DNA from: Prunella strophiata
Taxonomy: Eukaryota > Chordata > Aves > Passeriformes > Prunellidae
DNA length: 64,000 nucleotides
Assembly: GCA_036583965.1 (NCBI GenBank)
Contig: JAZBQD010000028.1
Location: 1,240,001 to 1,304,000, forward strand
Reading direction: 5' to 3'
Made by a program: the position numbers and the translations under genes. This document shows positions 37,060 to 49,746 of this stretch, one piece after another; the stretch's first letter is position 1, and the number at the start of each line of letters is the position of its first letter. The notes under the pieces were generated by a model. It did no database searches. It had not been told where the DNA came from and worked only from the letters and a program-made list of their open reading frames with translations.

Positions 37060-40000
37060 GTACTGGGGCGGCCGGGGCTGCGGTGGGCGAGAGCCGTGGG
37101 CATTGTCCGGCGCGGGGCCGGGCCGTGCCCTGCGGGCCGCGGGTAGCGCGGCCCAGCCGGTGCCCGCCGCGCTCTGGGCCCGTTTGTCCGCTGGGACGGA
37201 CCGGCCGAGTGTCACCGGCCTGGGCAGAGGGCAGGTCCGGGGATAGCAGCCGCTGCTCCGGGGGTGCCGTGCGGCACAGCCGGGCAGCCCGAGGGGAAGG
37301 GCACGGCCGGGGCTGCGCTTCCCGTGCGGCAGCGCCCCGGTCCCCGAGCTGCTCAAACGTCGAGGCGGGGAACGATCAACGTAAAGCCGCGCACGGCTCG
37401 GCCCGGAGCGAACCGTAGCGCCCGGGCCGCTCCCGAGGAGGGCGGAGGGGCAGCGCCTGTCCCGTCCCAGGGCCGGCCGGGCCGGGGGCGCTGCCGGCGA
37501 CCACCGCTCTTTGTTCGGGCCCTGGCCGCACGGAGCGGCCGGAGGTGCGGGGCCGGCACTGCCTTGCGCGGCCTCTCGGGGTCCGGCTCCGAGGCCTCTT
37601 CCTACAATTGTTGTTCCTGTGGGTAGCCCCGATAGGCCTCGGCAGCAGGAGCTGTGCGGGAGGGCTGCTCAGAGCCTGTTTTCTTTGCAGACTGCCCCAC
37701 AGACAGCTAACGCAGCGTGATCTCTCTGCTCCGAAGGATAAGAAAAGTTTTGTTATTGTTTTTTTTCCCCTGCAAATCGGTGGAATGCCACCGGTACTGA
37801 AACTGGGATGTGTCCGGTTTTGGTGTTCTTTAAAATTTTTTGAATTTTAATTTCTGGTGAGGGATCATGCAGGTGCCCAGGATTTATTTAAAACCTATAT
37901 GCTGTCTTGTGGGAATGGTGTGATTTAATTTGCATGATGAGTCAAAGATTAAATTACATGACCTAGGCTCTTCAGTTTCAGTGAGGCAAATAACAATGCA
38001 TGGAAGAACAGTTTCAGTGTAGATCAGAAATGAAATTTGATTAACATCAAAATGTAAAGTGTTGTGAAGCTGTGTCTGCAGTGTGGGTTTTTTTTTTAAA
38101 ACTTACCTGTCAGAAACTCTTAATATCCTTAGCAGTGTGGTTTATCAGGAAGTGTGTCTTCCTTTTTAACACCTAGAGCTCATGTAGTCAGAGGAAGTGT
38201 AACATCCTGAGCTTGCACCTTGGTATGGAAGCTTTTAAAGAATAGATTTTCACTATTTAAAAGACTGTGTACCTTTAATTATAGCTATTACCTAATGCCT
38301 GTTGATGTGGCACATGCCTTTAACTGTAGAAGGAAAAAAAAGGCCACAAAATATTTTGTGAAGTAGAATAAGCATGGTAGCTATTCTGGGCTCAGGAGTG
38401 AGTTGATTTTTTGTTGTTTTCAGTTGTCCTGTAGAAGTTGGCAGCTAAGGTGACCTGTAAGTGGCATGATGGTGCCTTGATAGGTTCTGCCTGCCGTGCA
38501 CTGGCTGTTGTAAGAATATTGTATTTCACACTTAGCTTCATGGTTTTCATGTGGTGTGAGAAACTATTGGGTCAGCCAGCCAAGATGCACTTGGCCTAAA
38601 TTTATTTTTATTTGATGTGGATCTCATTAGTAGTGTAACATACCTGTTGTTGGGGCTTTCCTTGGTGAGACAGAAGCACCTTGGGACAGGAGGAGGTCGT
38701 TCCTGGTGGTGTTGAGACCCAGCAGGATAATCTTAGAATGTGAGTTTGTACATATGGACTAGCATGCTGCTGAGTTTCTCTGAATGCTGACAGCATTGAT
38801 TTTTTTTTTTTCTCTTAAGTTTAATGACACTCTCTTTATGTTGAGACAAAGTTCTAAAATTTTGATGTGTTCTGTGTGCATTGAATGCACAGTTGTGTAA
38901 AACAGAATTTATATTTGTAAAAAGATATGTGTTTACAAATAAAAGCAGCAGTTGAGTAATACTTTGTGACAGTATGTCTTTGAGAGATAATTATACTCTT
39001 TGGGTATTATCAAGCCCAGACAAATGTGTATTCCCAGTGGGGTGTGATAATATTAGAACTGCACCTCTTGGAATTCCTTGATTGGCTTATTCAGGAGGGA
39101 ATGGTATCAATTTTGCATTCTGTCATGTAGCTCTTATTAATTAATGGCTGGTAGTTGAATGAGACTTGACTGTTGCCCTGTATGTGCTGCACTTCCTAAG
39201 GTTTTTTATGGCATTTTGGTGAATAGGAGAATTACTGGCCAGTGTCTTCCCTTCTGAATAATTTTTTGTTCAGTTTTTGCAGATTTTTTTTACATGAATT
39301 GTTTTCATCCTGGTTTTTTTTTTTTTTTCTTTTGTGTAAAATAGTTCTGAAAGCTGATAATCTCTGTATGTGCTTGAGAGGCTTTAGACACTTGCTAAAA
39401 TAATGCTTATTTTGGTGGAGTTTCAGAAAGGTGCTGTGATAGCTGGTGCTGCTTTGAAGCAGGGGGCAGGAATAAGCCTGGTGGCCTTCTGAATTCCCTT
39501 CTGGCTCTGCTTTTCTGTACTTGTGACACTGTGTAATATGGTTAATTACAAGAGCAGCTATTAAAGTATGATTATCTTAGTCTAATTGGAGGCATCTTGC
39601 AGTTACCTATCAAAAATAAGATTTGACTCATCTGCTCCTTCAAAATTAATAGTTCCATAACAGCCTGCAACTATTTATGTAAATAATGTGCAAAGCAAAA
39701 ATGTGAGTTGAATATTTTTCAGATATTATCATTTCTGCATTGTACAGTTGAAATTTTGCATGTTTAATTCTCTCTGCCCATGTTTGCTCTCGATACCATG
39801 CTTCTGGCACCATGAGGTGCAGAGGTGTGAGCTAAAGGGAAGCTGGATGTCTGCAGTGAGAAGGTGAAACTTTATGCTGAAATCCCTCCCCACCCCCCAA
39901 GTGCAAACACAAAGGTTAAATTAGAAGATGAGGCTGTCTTGAATTATTTTAAAGGACTTGAGCTGGGCTGTTAAATGCACGATCAGGAGTACCTTAGGCT

Positions 40001-43000
40001 TACAGTGGTGTCATGTGAGTTGGGACTTTCTTTAGCCTGAGTAATGTGCTTTCCTTATTGCACCTTGTGGTAAAATAACACATTCATTTGCCCCTGTTTA
40101 AATACTCCTTATAAAGGCTTGAATTCAGGATTGATCCAAACTCGAAGCAGCCAAAGTTCTGTGTGTTTACAGGAATAGCTGTGGTCGTTCCTCAACAGCC
40201 TTCGTGGCCTCTTTTTTTCAGACAGTGTTAATTTAGGAAGTAAATGGCTTAGGTTTAAATAAACAACTGCAATGTGCTTTCTAACTCCCTTGGTCTGAGC
40301 ATTCTAGCTATGCTTGGTATAATCAAAAGACACTACAAAATGTTCCTGACTGTTGACTTCAAATTTGCTAAAAGGAAGCAAATATTGACAATATCCACAA
40401 GGGCATAAAATTCTGGGGGATATTACTGAATGTTGTAGCTACTATTTCTGTTTATTGAAATTCTGCTACTTGTAGTTAAATTCCAAGTTCCTTTCTAAAG
40501 ATCCATTTTCTCTGTAATCCTCCCCTCCCCTTCAAACACTCAGAGAATTCTTCACCAAAAGGTTATATATAGCAAGACAGTTCAAAAACTGGCAAGTTAT
40601 AATTAGTAGAAACTGTAGTATTAGTGTAAGATGTTTTTCTAAGTACACAAACATCTTTGGATGAAGATATTTATGAGTTACTATGTAGATGTTTAAAACA
40701 TTGGATATTTTAAAACATTCAGGTATACTGCCAAGTGTGGGAAATGGCTGCATCAGTGAAAAACTACTCGGTGCTGCTTTTGATCCTTGCCCTGTTGTGT
40801 ATTTTTTTAGTCAGTCTTTATTGATAACAAATTGTTTTTTCTTACTAAGAGAATGTAACAAATTGTTTTAACTGCAAACCTTGCAAGATTTGAAACATGA
40901 GACTTAAAAATAGCTAAGATAGAACTTGGCTATAAATTAAAGAGAATTAATTTGTCAGCTTTTCAGGGAGTTGAATGTATGTGACTGTGAGAACAGTACT
41001 TATGTTCAGTCACTCATGTGTGAAATGCCTTATCTCCTTTGAAGTTTATCTGTGTTAAAACACAGAATGAAAAAATGGAGAAGCGTTTCCAGAAATGTGG
41101 AATGCGTGATCTTTTTCTGGCTGCTAAAGCTGCCCAGGCAAACAGCTTGACATCTGAAGAAACACCTTTCTGAGAAGTTTTCATTGTTTTATTTACTGAC
41201 TTTTGAGTGCAGCATGGCAGTGCATAGATTTGGGAGGAAAGGCAGCTGCACAGAGTTGTAGAAGGTCCCTCTGACACCCCAGCCAGCTCTTGCAGCCAGT
41301 GTTACTTCAACTGTGCAACTTTCTCTGTCATTTTCTCTTTACTTTCCTAGCCAGGTGCACCTGGGAAGCTCCTCATGGATGGATATATTTTTCCAAATAT
41401 TCATTCAGAGCCACAGCAGCTTCTCAGCTCATCTGCTGAGGAGCTTGCTTTGAGAAAAAGTCTGTAGACACCGAGTTATGAGTGACACCCTGTATGGAGT
41501 GGTAGATATGTGTGCTGATCACACCCATTCAGAGCATCCTGCTGCAGTGGAGGCTCTGAGCTCTTCCCCTGCCTAAGCAGTTTCAGGAGCTTTTGCTACA
41601 CTTGTAGAAATGAGGCAAAAGTTACTGCTCAGTTATATTTTACTTTTGACTGTTACATGTGAAGTTACTTCTCTGGCAGGTGATACCCCTTTTAATAGAA
41701 GTCAGGAGGTTTAATTTTTTTTTGTTTGATGTATTGCAATAATTTATAAAATTAGCCACTAAATTAACAACCACATAACATTATGACTTTATTGAATATC
41801 ATGTACAGACCAAGAATAAGCAAAAATAAATTGCTTCTGTTCACAGAGAAGCAAAACTTTTAGCAAAGAAAATGTGTGTGGGGGAGTTTATTGTAAAAGA
41901 GACCGTAGTGATGCAGACATGCACTGAGTATAACACAGGGATGCCTGAGAAGTCTCTCCCACATGGTTTATGAATGCATGGCTCTTCTAACCTGTCACAC
42001 CTGCTATTCAAGTCCTAAGTTTCTTCTGACTGGAGTTTGGTAGTGATGGAGAAACTTCTTAGGGGAATTTAAAGAGATAACCATGGAGGAGGTCACTTGA
42101 GGCATGATTCTTGATGAAGACTTTGTGTATGCTTGGTACTATATTAGACAAATGTTGATAAAGCAAAGTTAGTCTCTCAAAAATTAGCAAATATCCCAAA
42201 CCTTGCTTTGCTTATATTGATTTGGTAAAAAATCCTTATGTGATTGTTTCCAGGTTTTTGCAGCTCGGGGCACATAACATCCTTTGAATGTACTTGTTTA
42301 GTTGCAGTGTATTTGGTCTTTTGCTTTAATGCAAAAGAAGACAGGAGGGTCCAGATCCTTGGGGGTTTTTCTTTGGTTCACAGATAGTCATGACACTACA
42401 TTTCACATTGTTCTTCAGCAGCATGGTGCTTCTCCCCCCTTTTTCCAGGGAAAGATGCTTAAGCACAGAGAATTTCCTCCTCTCTTTAGGTGTGTGATGT
42501 TGTGTGGTGGAGCACTTGAGAAACACACACTTCCTAAACCTTTTTCCAGTGACACCCATTTGTGATGTGCAAAGTCAGTTGCCTAAACACAGATATCTGG
42601 TTGTATTTTAGGTACTCCAAGGCACCTGCCCTAGAGGTTTGGGATTTTCTGAAAGGGCAGTTGGAGACCAGCTGTGCTGTTTGAGAGCATTCACAGTGGT
42701 GTTGCTCCATCAGGCACCTGAACTGGTGCTGTGATATTGATTATTAGCCTTGGAATCTCATTTTGGCCTTCCAGAAGACGATGAACACTCAAGCAGTGAC
42801 CATGTTATAGGCACCTGGGTTATGTGTTGCCTAATGAGAAAGGAAGATTTAGGATCAAGTTCTGCTGCCCGAGTCTTGTTCAAGAGATCTGCTTTTGCTG
42901 CTCTCTGCCTTGTTGCCTGCTTTCCAGCTTTAAAAAAAGGAAAAGTTCCTGTGGAAACTTTCATTTTGTAGTCTAGTATAGTTTATCAGTGGAATGAGTG

Positions 43001-46000
43001 AAGGCTTCTCTTGAGAAAGTACAACTGAGGAAAACTAAAATCATCAAGAGAATTGGAAAACCTTAAATGAAATGTTGGCTGTTGGATTTGAGGGTTCAAA
43101 TATGAACCTGAGAAGTTCAGCTTGTCTTAAAATATGATTGAAAGCAAACACAAGCTCCAGTCACCAGGGCAAATAGTCTTTTTCCATGCATTACAGGGGT
43201 AATGATTGACAGCAAAGACAGCTTCTTGAAAGCAGTATATGTTGGCTAAACAAGCGCTGTTCTGGAGGTGATTATTTAGATTTGTAATCTCTAAGAAAAG
43301 CAGTAGATTGACTCATCAGAATTGACTAACATAGTTCCGTTTTATGTCTGTAATTGACATTGAGCAATATCCCAAACTCTACTGACTCTGTAATAGGGTG
43401 GAGCTGGAGTAAACAGTTTTTCTCTGAGGAACTGCATCCATTCACAGAGCATTTTGGGCAGAGTCCTGGCATAGCTGTGCTGTCTGACTGCTGTTACCCT
43501 TCACTCGTGTTATGGTGATGGGTTTGACATCATTAGATCCAAAAGAGCCTCTTCATTGCAGGGTTATGGAATATTTTCCCCAAAAGTCACAAAAAGTTCA
43601 GGGCATTTGTGCATGCTGACAAATGTATTTAAGTTTTAAATTCTCTGAGAGAATTGCATGCCAATTTTCTTCATTGTTTTAACCTGGAAAAACCAAACAG
43701 ACTTCAAGTTCCCAGCTTCTTAATTTGTGATTGTGGTTATTACTTCCTGCCTGTATATAGTTTGGTTTTTTTTTTCCTTTTGGAAAGAGAAATAAACTCA
43801 GTTTAGTGAATTTTCCTTATTGCTTGGGAACTTATGTGTGTGTGTAGATATGTAAAAATAAAAAAAAATGTTAACAGCCATTTGGGGCTGGATTTATAGT
43901 TCACGTCCAACAAAGATTGATTAGATTTTTGCTTTGAGGCTGACCATGCAAGGCTCTTTGCCTCCCTTAGGAATTGTACTGGGTAGGGTCTCAGAGTTGC
44001 TGCAGTCTGAATAGTTCTGCTCTCCCTTTAGCACTGGCAGTCACTCCTTGTGTTGATGCAGGTTGAGGACTTAGCACTTTCAAATCTAGGAAGAAATGTC
44101 AAATCTGTGTTCAGGAGTAGCTGATTTTGAGCTCTTTAGTGAACAAGGAGAATGATTGTTGGCCAGAAATACAGAAGCTTTTCTCTCAAAATAGGATGTT
44201 TTTAACTTTCAGAATTACCAGAAAGCATTGAGAAATGTTAATAAGCACAACAGCAGTTTCTTCACCTTGTCTCTTGTATTCATTATGTACTCTGACTTCC
44301 AGTGTTGTGGATTGATGCCTCTAAGATTTATACCAAAACTCGGAAAATCCAGACTTTGAGCAAGTCCCCTAAATTAGATAACCAAGCTAAATTAATTTCA
44401 AAATGACTGTGAAGGGAAAATTAAAATCTCTATTTTAAGAGCTAAAAGGGATAGTTTGAAAATCCATAAATTACAGTGTCTCACATTGTTTATTTAAATC
44501 TTCTTTGACTTAGTAGCGAAGAATTATTTTAAAAGATTTCGTTACATCTGAATTCTGTGAAATCCCCTTATTTACTTCTGTTTCTAATGGATGGTTGGTC
44601 AGATTCCAAAATTGTCACTGCATGCCTTTTATTTCTGTAATTTCTGGGGAATGCAAAGGTTGCATTACAGTTTATGGGCTGCATCACAAGCAGTGAGGGC
44701 AGCAGGGCGAGTGAGGGAATTTTGATTTCTTGACCATTTCATCATTTGATTAAGAGCTCTTGTTTGATTGAAGCCTCTTAGTGTTTTAGAAAGTGATGAT
44801 AGTGTACTGTTGTACTCCTATTTAAGTAATTTTTTAAATCCCTAATTAAATAAAATTATGTTAACCTGGTGCACCAGCTAATAATTTCAAGGGTTGTGGG
44901 GTTTTTGTTTTGTTTTTCCACATAGCCCTAAGAATACTGACATAGCTGAAATAAGTAAAAATGCACAATGTGAGGAGTATAGGTATCAGCTAAAATGCAA
45001 GTAGTTCTACCTGAGCTTGGTGTCAGCCCTTCAGAAGAACTACTGTCCTGCAGAATGTTTTTTTCAGCCATTTCAGGTACAATATGTGATCATTCCTTGG
45101 GTAAACTTGTAGAGATGGAAACTTCTTTTGTACTGTTCAGGTTTCTCTTGGTAGCATTGCATAGTAATTGCATTAGAGGAAAATTGGGAGTTCTTGTTTT
45201 AGTATTGTGAAACAGTTTGGTAGTTCCCTTTTCCAGTCCAGCTCTTCTGAGCAGATTAATTAAGGGAACATGTCCCTCAGAGGTGCTTCCCACCATGTTA
45301 GCTGACCCAATATTAGTTACATTAGTCACTTCTGGTTGCAAACCTTGTTTTTCACGTGCTGTCTGCAGCCAGGTAGCTCTCAGCCAGTTTTTCATCTGTG
45401 GCCCTGTCCGTGTGTGTCAGGGGAGCGCTGACTCCCGTATGGACAGATCAACAGTGCTGCTTTGTCACATTTGTGAGCCCTCAGGGCTCTCCTGCCTTGG
45501 ACAGTCCTGTCTACAGCAGCTGTTGGAGTTGCTTTGAAGTCCAGTCAGTTGGGAAGACTTTCTTTTGGAAGGAGATCTTTCTGCTGTGTGATTCCCTCCA
45601 GCCTCCTTTTGTTTTAAATGCAAAGTTGCTTTTAGAAACTTCTGGCCAACAGCAAGCAGGAACTGTAAGGTACTATCTTGTGAGTTTTGGCTGCAATAAA
45701 TTTAGATGTTAAACTTTTATGAAGACTTCTAACCTGTCTGTTCCAAGGTTGTAATTTTCTTGCATTTGTTACTCTCTTGGAAGCAGAGGTTTGCTTAGCA
45801 TGGTCTACTTGGAAAGGGAACTCAAGTGTCCCCAAAAAGAGGAAGACAGATGAAAAGTAGTATGTATCAGCACAGGCATCTGACACATTGTTTATCTTCT
45901 GTTTTCATTAATATACAATAACTTCGAGTAACTGACGCTCAGGTGGTGTCAGGAGGGAAAAGGATTTTGCCCTGGGTTTTTCAGGAATGGCTGGCTTTCC

Positions 46001-46720
46001 AGAGTGCATATGCTAAAGTATCCTGCTGTAACATAGATCTTTGGACTGGTGTCTTGTGAGTCATCAGGAGGACTCTTAATTAGGTTGCCATGGCAAGAGC
46101 TTGAGCACATTTTGGGAGCAATCTAGATGATTCCCCATTTTTGATTCCTGTGCTGCAGAGCATTTCATAACATGAAGTGGAGTTTGTGAGTTAGCTGAAA
46201 CTCTTCTCCCTCTGCCTCAAAATCTATAAAAGTAAAATACAATGGCAGGGTGTTAAATGTTGTGACTCTCACCTCATCTCTCCTGAAGGTTTGTGACTTG
46301 AATAGCTCTCTTGATCCTGGGATGCATCTCTTCTGTCATTAAACATATCTTTCTATGCTCTGTGTTGCCCCAAAGGAGCACACCTGTTTTGGCAGTTGAG
46401 ATGTTCATGTATCAGGAATTGAATTCCATTAGTGACTTTGGAGATTTAGACCAAACATTTAAACTGGCAGAAGAAGGAGAGGTGATTCAGGGGAACTGTG
46501 CAAAGTACACTTTCCTACAGCCACTTAAGATATATTGTGATGTTGAAATTATTTATGTGAAATTTCTGTGTTGCAATGGCTGGTTTTTTTATTGGGAGAA
46601 CAAAGTGAATTGTCCTTTAAGGTCTAGTTTTCTTGCTTGCTTGTTTATTATCTTGGCACAAAATCCGGTCACTTATTCAGTAATGGTTTGTTGTTTAGTT
46701 TTAAATGGAGATAATTTTAT

Positions 46721-47650
46721 GATAGAATCATTGAATTGGTTGGATTGGGAAAGGACCTTAAAGGCTGTCCAGCTCCAGTGCTCCTGCATGGGCAGGGACA
46801 GCTTTCACCAGATCAGGTTGCTCAGAGCCCCATCCATCCTGGCCTTGGACACTTCCAGGGATGGAGCATCCACAGCTTCTCTGGGCAGCCTGTGCCAGGG
46901 CCTCTCCACCCTCACAGGGAAGAATTAATTCCTAATATCTAATCCAACCCTGACTGCTCTCAGTTTGAAGCCATTCCCCTTTGTCAGAAGCCTTTCTGCT
47001 GCTCTCTTGTAGCCCCTTTGAGGTCTCCCCAGAGCTTTCTCTTCTCCAGGCTGAACAACCCCAGCTCTCTCCTCCTGTCTCCATTGCAGAAGTGCTCCAG
47101 CCCTCTGATCATCATTTCAGCCTCCTGTGGACTGACTGCAGCAGGTCCATGTTCCTCATGTGCTGGGGGCCCTGAGATGGGTGCAGCACTGCAGGTGGGC
47201 TCTCAGCAGGGTGGAGCAGAGGGGCAGAATCCCCTCCCTCACCCTGCTGGCCACACTGCTGGTGATGCAGCCCAGGACGTGGGTGGCTTTCTGGGCTACA
47301 GTGCACATTGCCATGTCATGTTGAGCTCCTCAGCAGTCACCACCCCCGAGTCCTTCTGGGCAGGGATGCTCTCAGTCCATTCTCTGCCCAGACTGTGTTT
47401 GTGCTTGGGATTGCCCCGTTCCACAGGCAGGCCCTTGCAGGTGCTGTGCTCATTGGGCTTCATAAGGTCTGCATGAGCCCACATCTCACCCTGAGCAGAC
47501 CCTGTGGATGGTGTCCCTTCCCTGCAGCATGCTGGCTGCACCACACAGCCCTTGCTGAGGGTGTGCTCAGTCCCACACAGCTGAACAGTGCCAGTCCAGT
47601 TGTGACCCTGGGGAAGCACCACTCCTTGTGGGGAATAATACATTATCAAA
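46721..47650 (-). mobile_element. CR1 LINE 3' fragment, about 0.9 kb
   Basis: Minus orientation. It starts ATAGAATCATTGAATTGGTT and runs through CCCTTTGTCAGAAGCC, TCTCCAGGCTGAACAACCCC and GATGGTGTCCCTTCCCTGCAG to a GGGGAAGCACCACTCCT block. This is the longest CR1 copy here and reaches the end of the old ORF2 region. All frames are broken. Confidence 0.92.
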
Positions 47651-49435
47651 GTGTTGTCTCTTTCCTGAACCCTGGATATCAGGCTGGATTTTAGCCAGCT
47701 CCCTCTCATTAATTCATTTCTCACTCTGGTGTCTTGGTAGCAATGAGATAGATGTGTGCCTGAATATCACAGATGTGTTGTGGCCTGTAATGCATTGATT
47801 TTTATTTTCTTCTCTTTCAAGTGATGCTCATGAAATTAATTCTTGGTCTTGAGCAATTAGGGGAAAAACTTCTCCTGGCTATCCTCTGATTTTGCTGTTC
47901 TTTGTGATGTGTTCCCCTTTGCCACATTGTCCTTGGTACAGCATACCTGAGAGGAAGCAGGGAGTTCTGTCTGAGGATGAGCTGTGTGAGAGTTCTGTAC
48001 TAAAAGGCACCTCTGCACAGCTAACTTGGGAAAATTGGACACTTGATTGATGGTGTACTGATTCTGGCTGGCAATGTGAAAGAAGGAGCACTCTTTATAA
48101 AAGCACTTAACCAGTGAAGCCCTGGCACAGCTGCAGTTATCATGGTCAGAGGTTGTGGTTTTTACTAATCTAAGCTGTATCTGCACTGGCTAGGATTTGC
48201 TAGCAGAGCTGTGTCAGTAAACCCTTTGTACTGTCATCAAAACTGTCTTTTAAGTGCCAGGGACCATGGCAAAAAAAATAGTGTGTCAGAAAGCAGATTT
48301 GTCAGATGGATAATGACGTGTGGATCAGCACAGATATTGCCTGTGCTTCAGCTCCTAGTACTAGGTAAGAGATAATTTAAGGGAAAAAGCCCTGAACAAC
48401 TCTTTTCTTTTACTGAATGAGGATGTAATGAACTAGAGGGAAAAGATTGTCAGTAATGGTGGTGTTATGATTCTCAGTCAATTATTGATTGCCCTCTCCT
48501 GCTTTCTTCGGAGTCAGTACGTAACTCCCAAAGGTTATTTGTCAGGAACTCCCTTTTGTAGAGGAGATATGGATCATTGGAACATGCACCAAATTGTCTT
48601 GTTTTTGTGTGGTGAGAAGCAGCTCAGGTTCATGAGAATTGATCTCCCAGTGATTTGCATTTTAATCTTTGTGTCACCCTCCTGAGACCTTGCAGTTGAG
48701 GTGACAGTGGCAGAGTTGAGGAGTCAGCTGTGGTCTCAGCCACGCCTGTGGACTGTTACCAGTCCTTGGCAGTACAGCTTGCTGGGTTTCAGTTTCACCC
48801 TATGTCTGCCCAGCTGAAGCACAAAAGTGAGCCCAAGTAGTTAAGCTATGCTTGATTGCCTGTCATCCCAGCTGGTTTGTTCCTTATGGAACTGAGGTGA
48901 ACTCCACAGCAGTCTAACATGAAGAGTCTAATTGTGAGCTCCCAAATGGATTCTTCTGGAAGGGAAGCCTTCTCATGCAGAGTGTGGCAAAGCAGAGATG
49001 GATGGAGTTCATTCCATGCTGCCCATGGCAGGGACCAGTAGTAATCACCATGGGAAGAGGGATACTCCTTGGTGTGTCTTCCCAGTTCTAAGTCAGTGTT
49101 TTTAGGATGTTCCTGAGCCATGTCATGGTCACTGTTTTACTGCTCATAATGTTAGTGCTTTAATATTGTTGTTCTTTAAGTGATCTTATTTTGTAGGTTA
49201 TGTTTGTTAAAAATGTATTGATCTTAAGGTAAGTTAGATGAAGAGCTATGTTGTGTTAAACTTTATTGAACTTGAGTATTAGAAGTTACTAGCAGGCCAC
49301 AGAATATGGTCTCCAAAGAAAGTAAAGAAACCATATTGCTGAATTTCTTTAAAGTTATTTTTAAAAGTGATGCACTTCTTATTGAAATTGTATTTGGGTA
49401 AATACTTCATTAATTTTTTCCCCTAGATTTATTAT

Positions 49436-49746
49436 TTCTACAACTTCCTGAAAGGTGGCTGTGCTCAGGTGGGGTTGGTCTCTTTCTCCAGGCAGCACTG
49501 ACAGAACCAGAGAACACAGTCTGCAGCTGCATCAAGGGAGATATAGGTTGGATATTAGGAAAAACTGATGAAGTTCTGGAATGGCTGCCCATGGGGAGGT
49601 GGTGGAGTCACCATCCCTGGATGTGTTTAAAAAAAGCCTGGATGTGGCACTGGGTGCCAGGGTTTAATTGAGGTGTTGGGCTGGGTTGGACTGGATGATC
49701 TTGAAGGTCTCTTCTAACCCAGTCATTCTGTGAATTCTGTGAATTT
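49436..49746 (+). mobile_element. CR1 LINE 3' fragment
   Basis: Plus orientation. It contains GGGAGATATAGGTTGGATAT and GGACTGGATGATCTTGAAGG and ends ATTCTGTGAATTCTGTGAA, the CR1 3' octamers. It lies in CAB39 intron 1. Confidence 0.93.

Larger units (their letters stand above)
36830..37600 (+). promoter_or_regulatory. CAB39: CpG island, probable CAB39 promoter
   Basis: Very dense CpG and GC-box sequence (repeated GGGCGG) with no TATA box, standing out sharply from AT-richer flanks. It lies 21 kb upstream of the first CAB39 coding exon on the same strand, with no other gene between. Housekeeping promoters of this type are expected for CAB39. Many long frames on both strands here come from base composition, not coding. 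Confidence 0.8.

Noticed and set aside
36670..37356. 228-codon minus-strand frame over the CpG island
   Set aside because: Open frames on both strands follow from GC content; Pro/Arg/Ala-rich with no domain.
46311..46928. 205-codon plus-strand frame
   Set aside because: Its second half is CR1 read antisense and its first half shows no known domain; chance frame.
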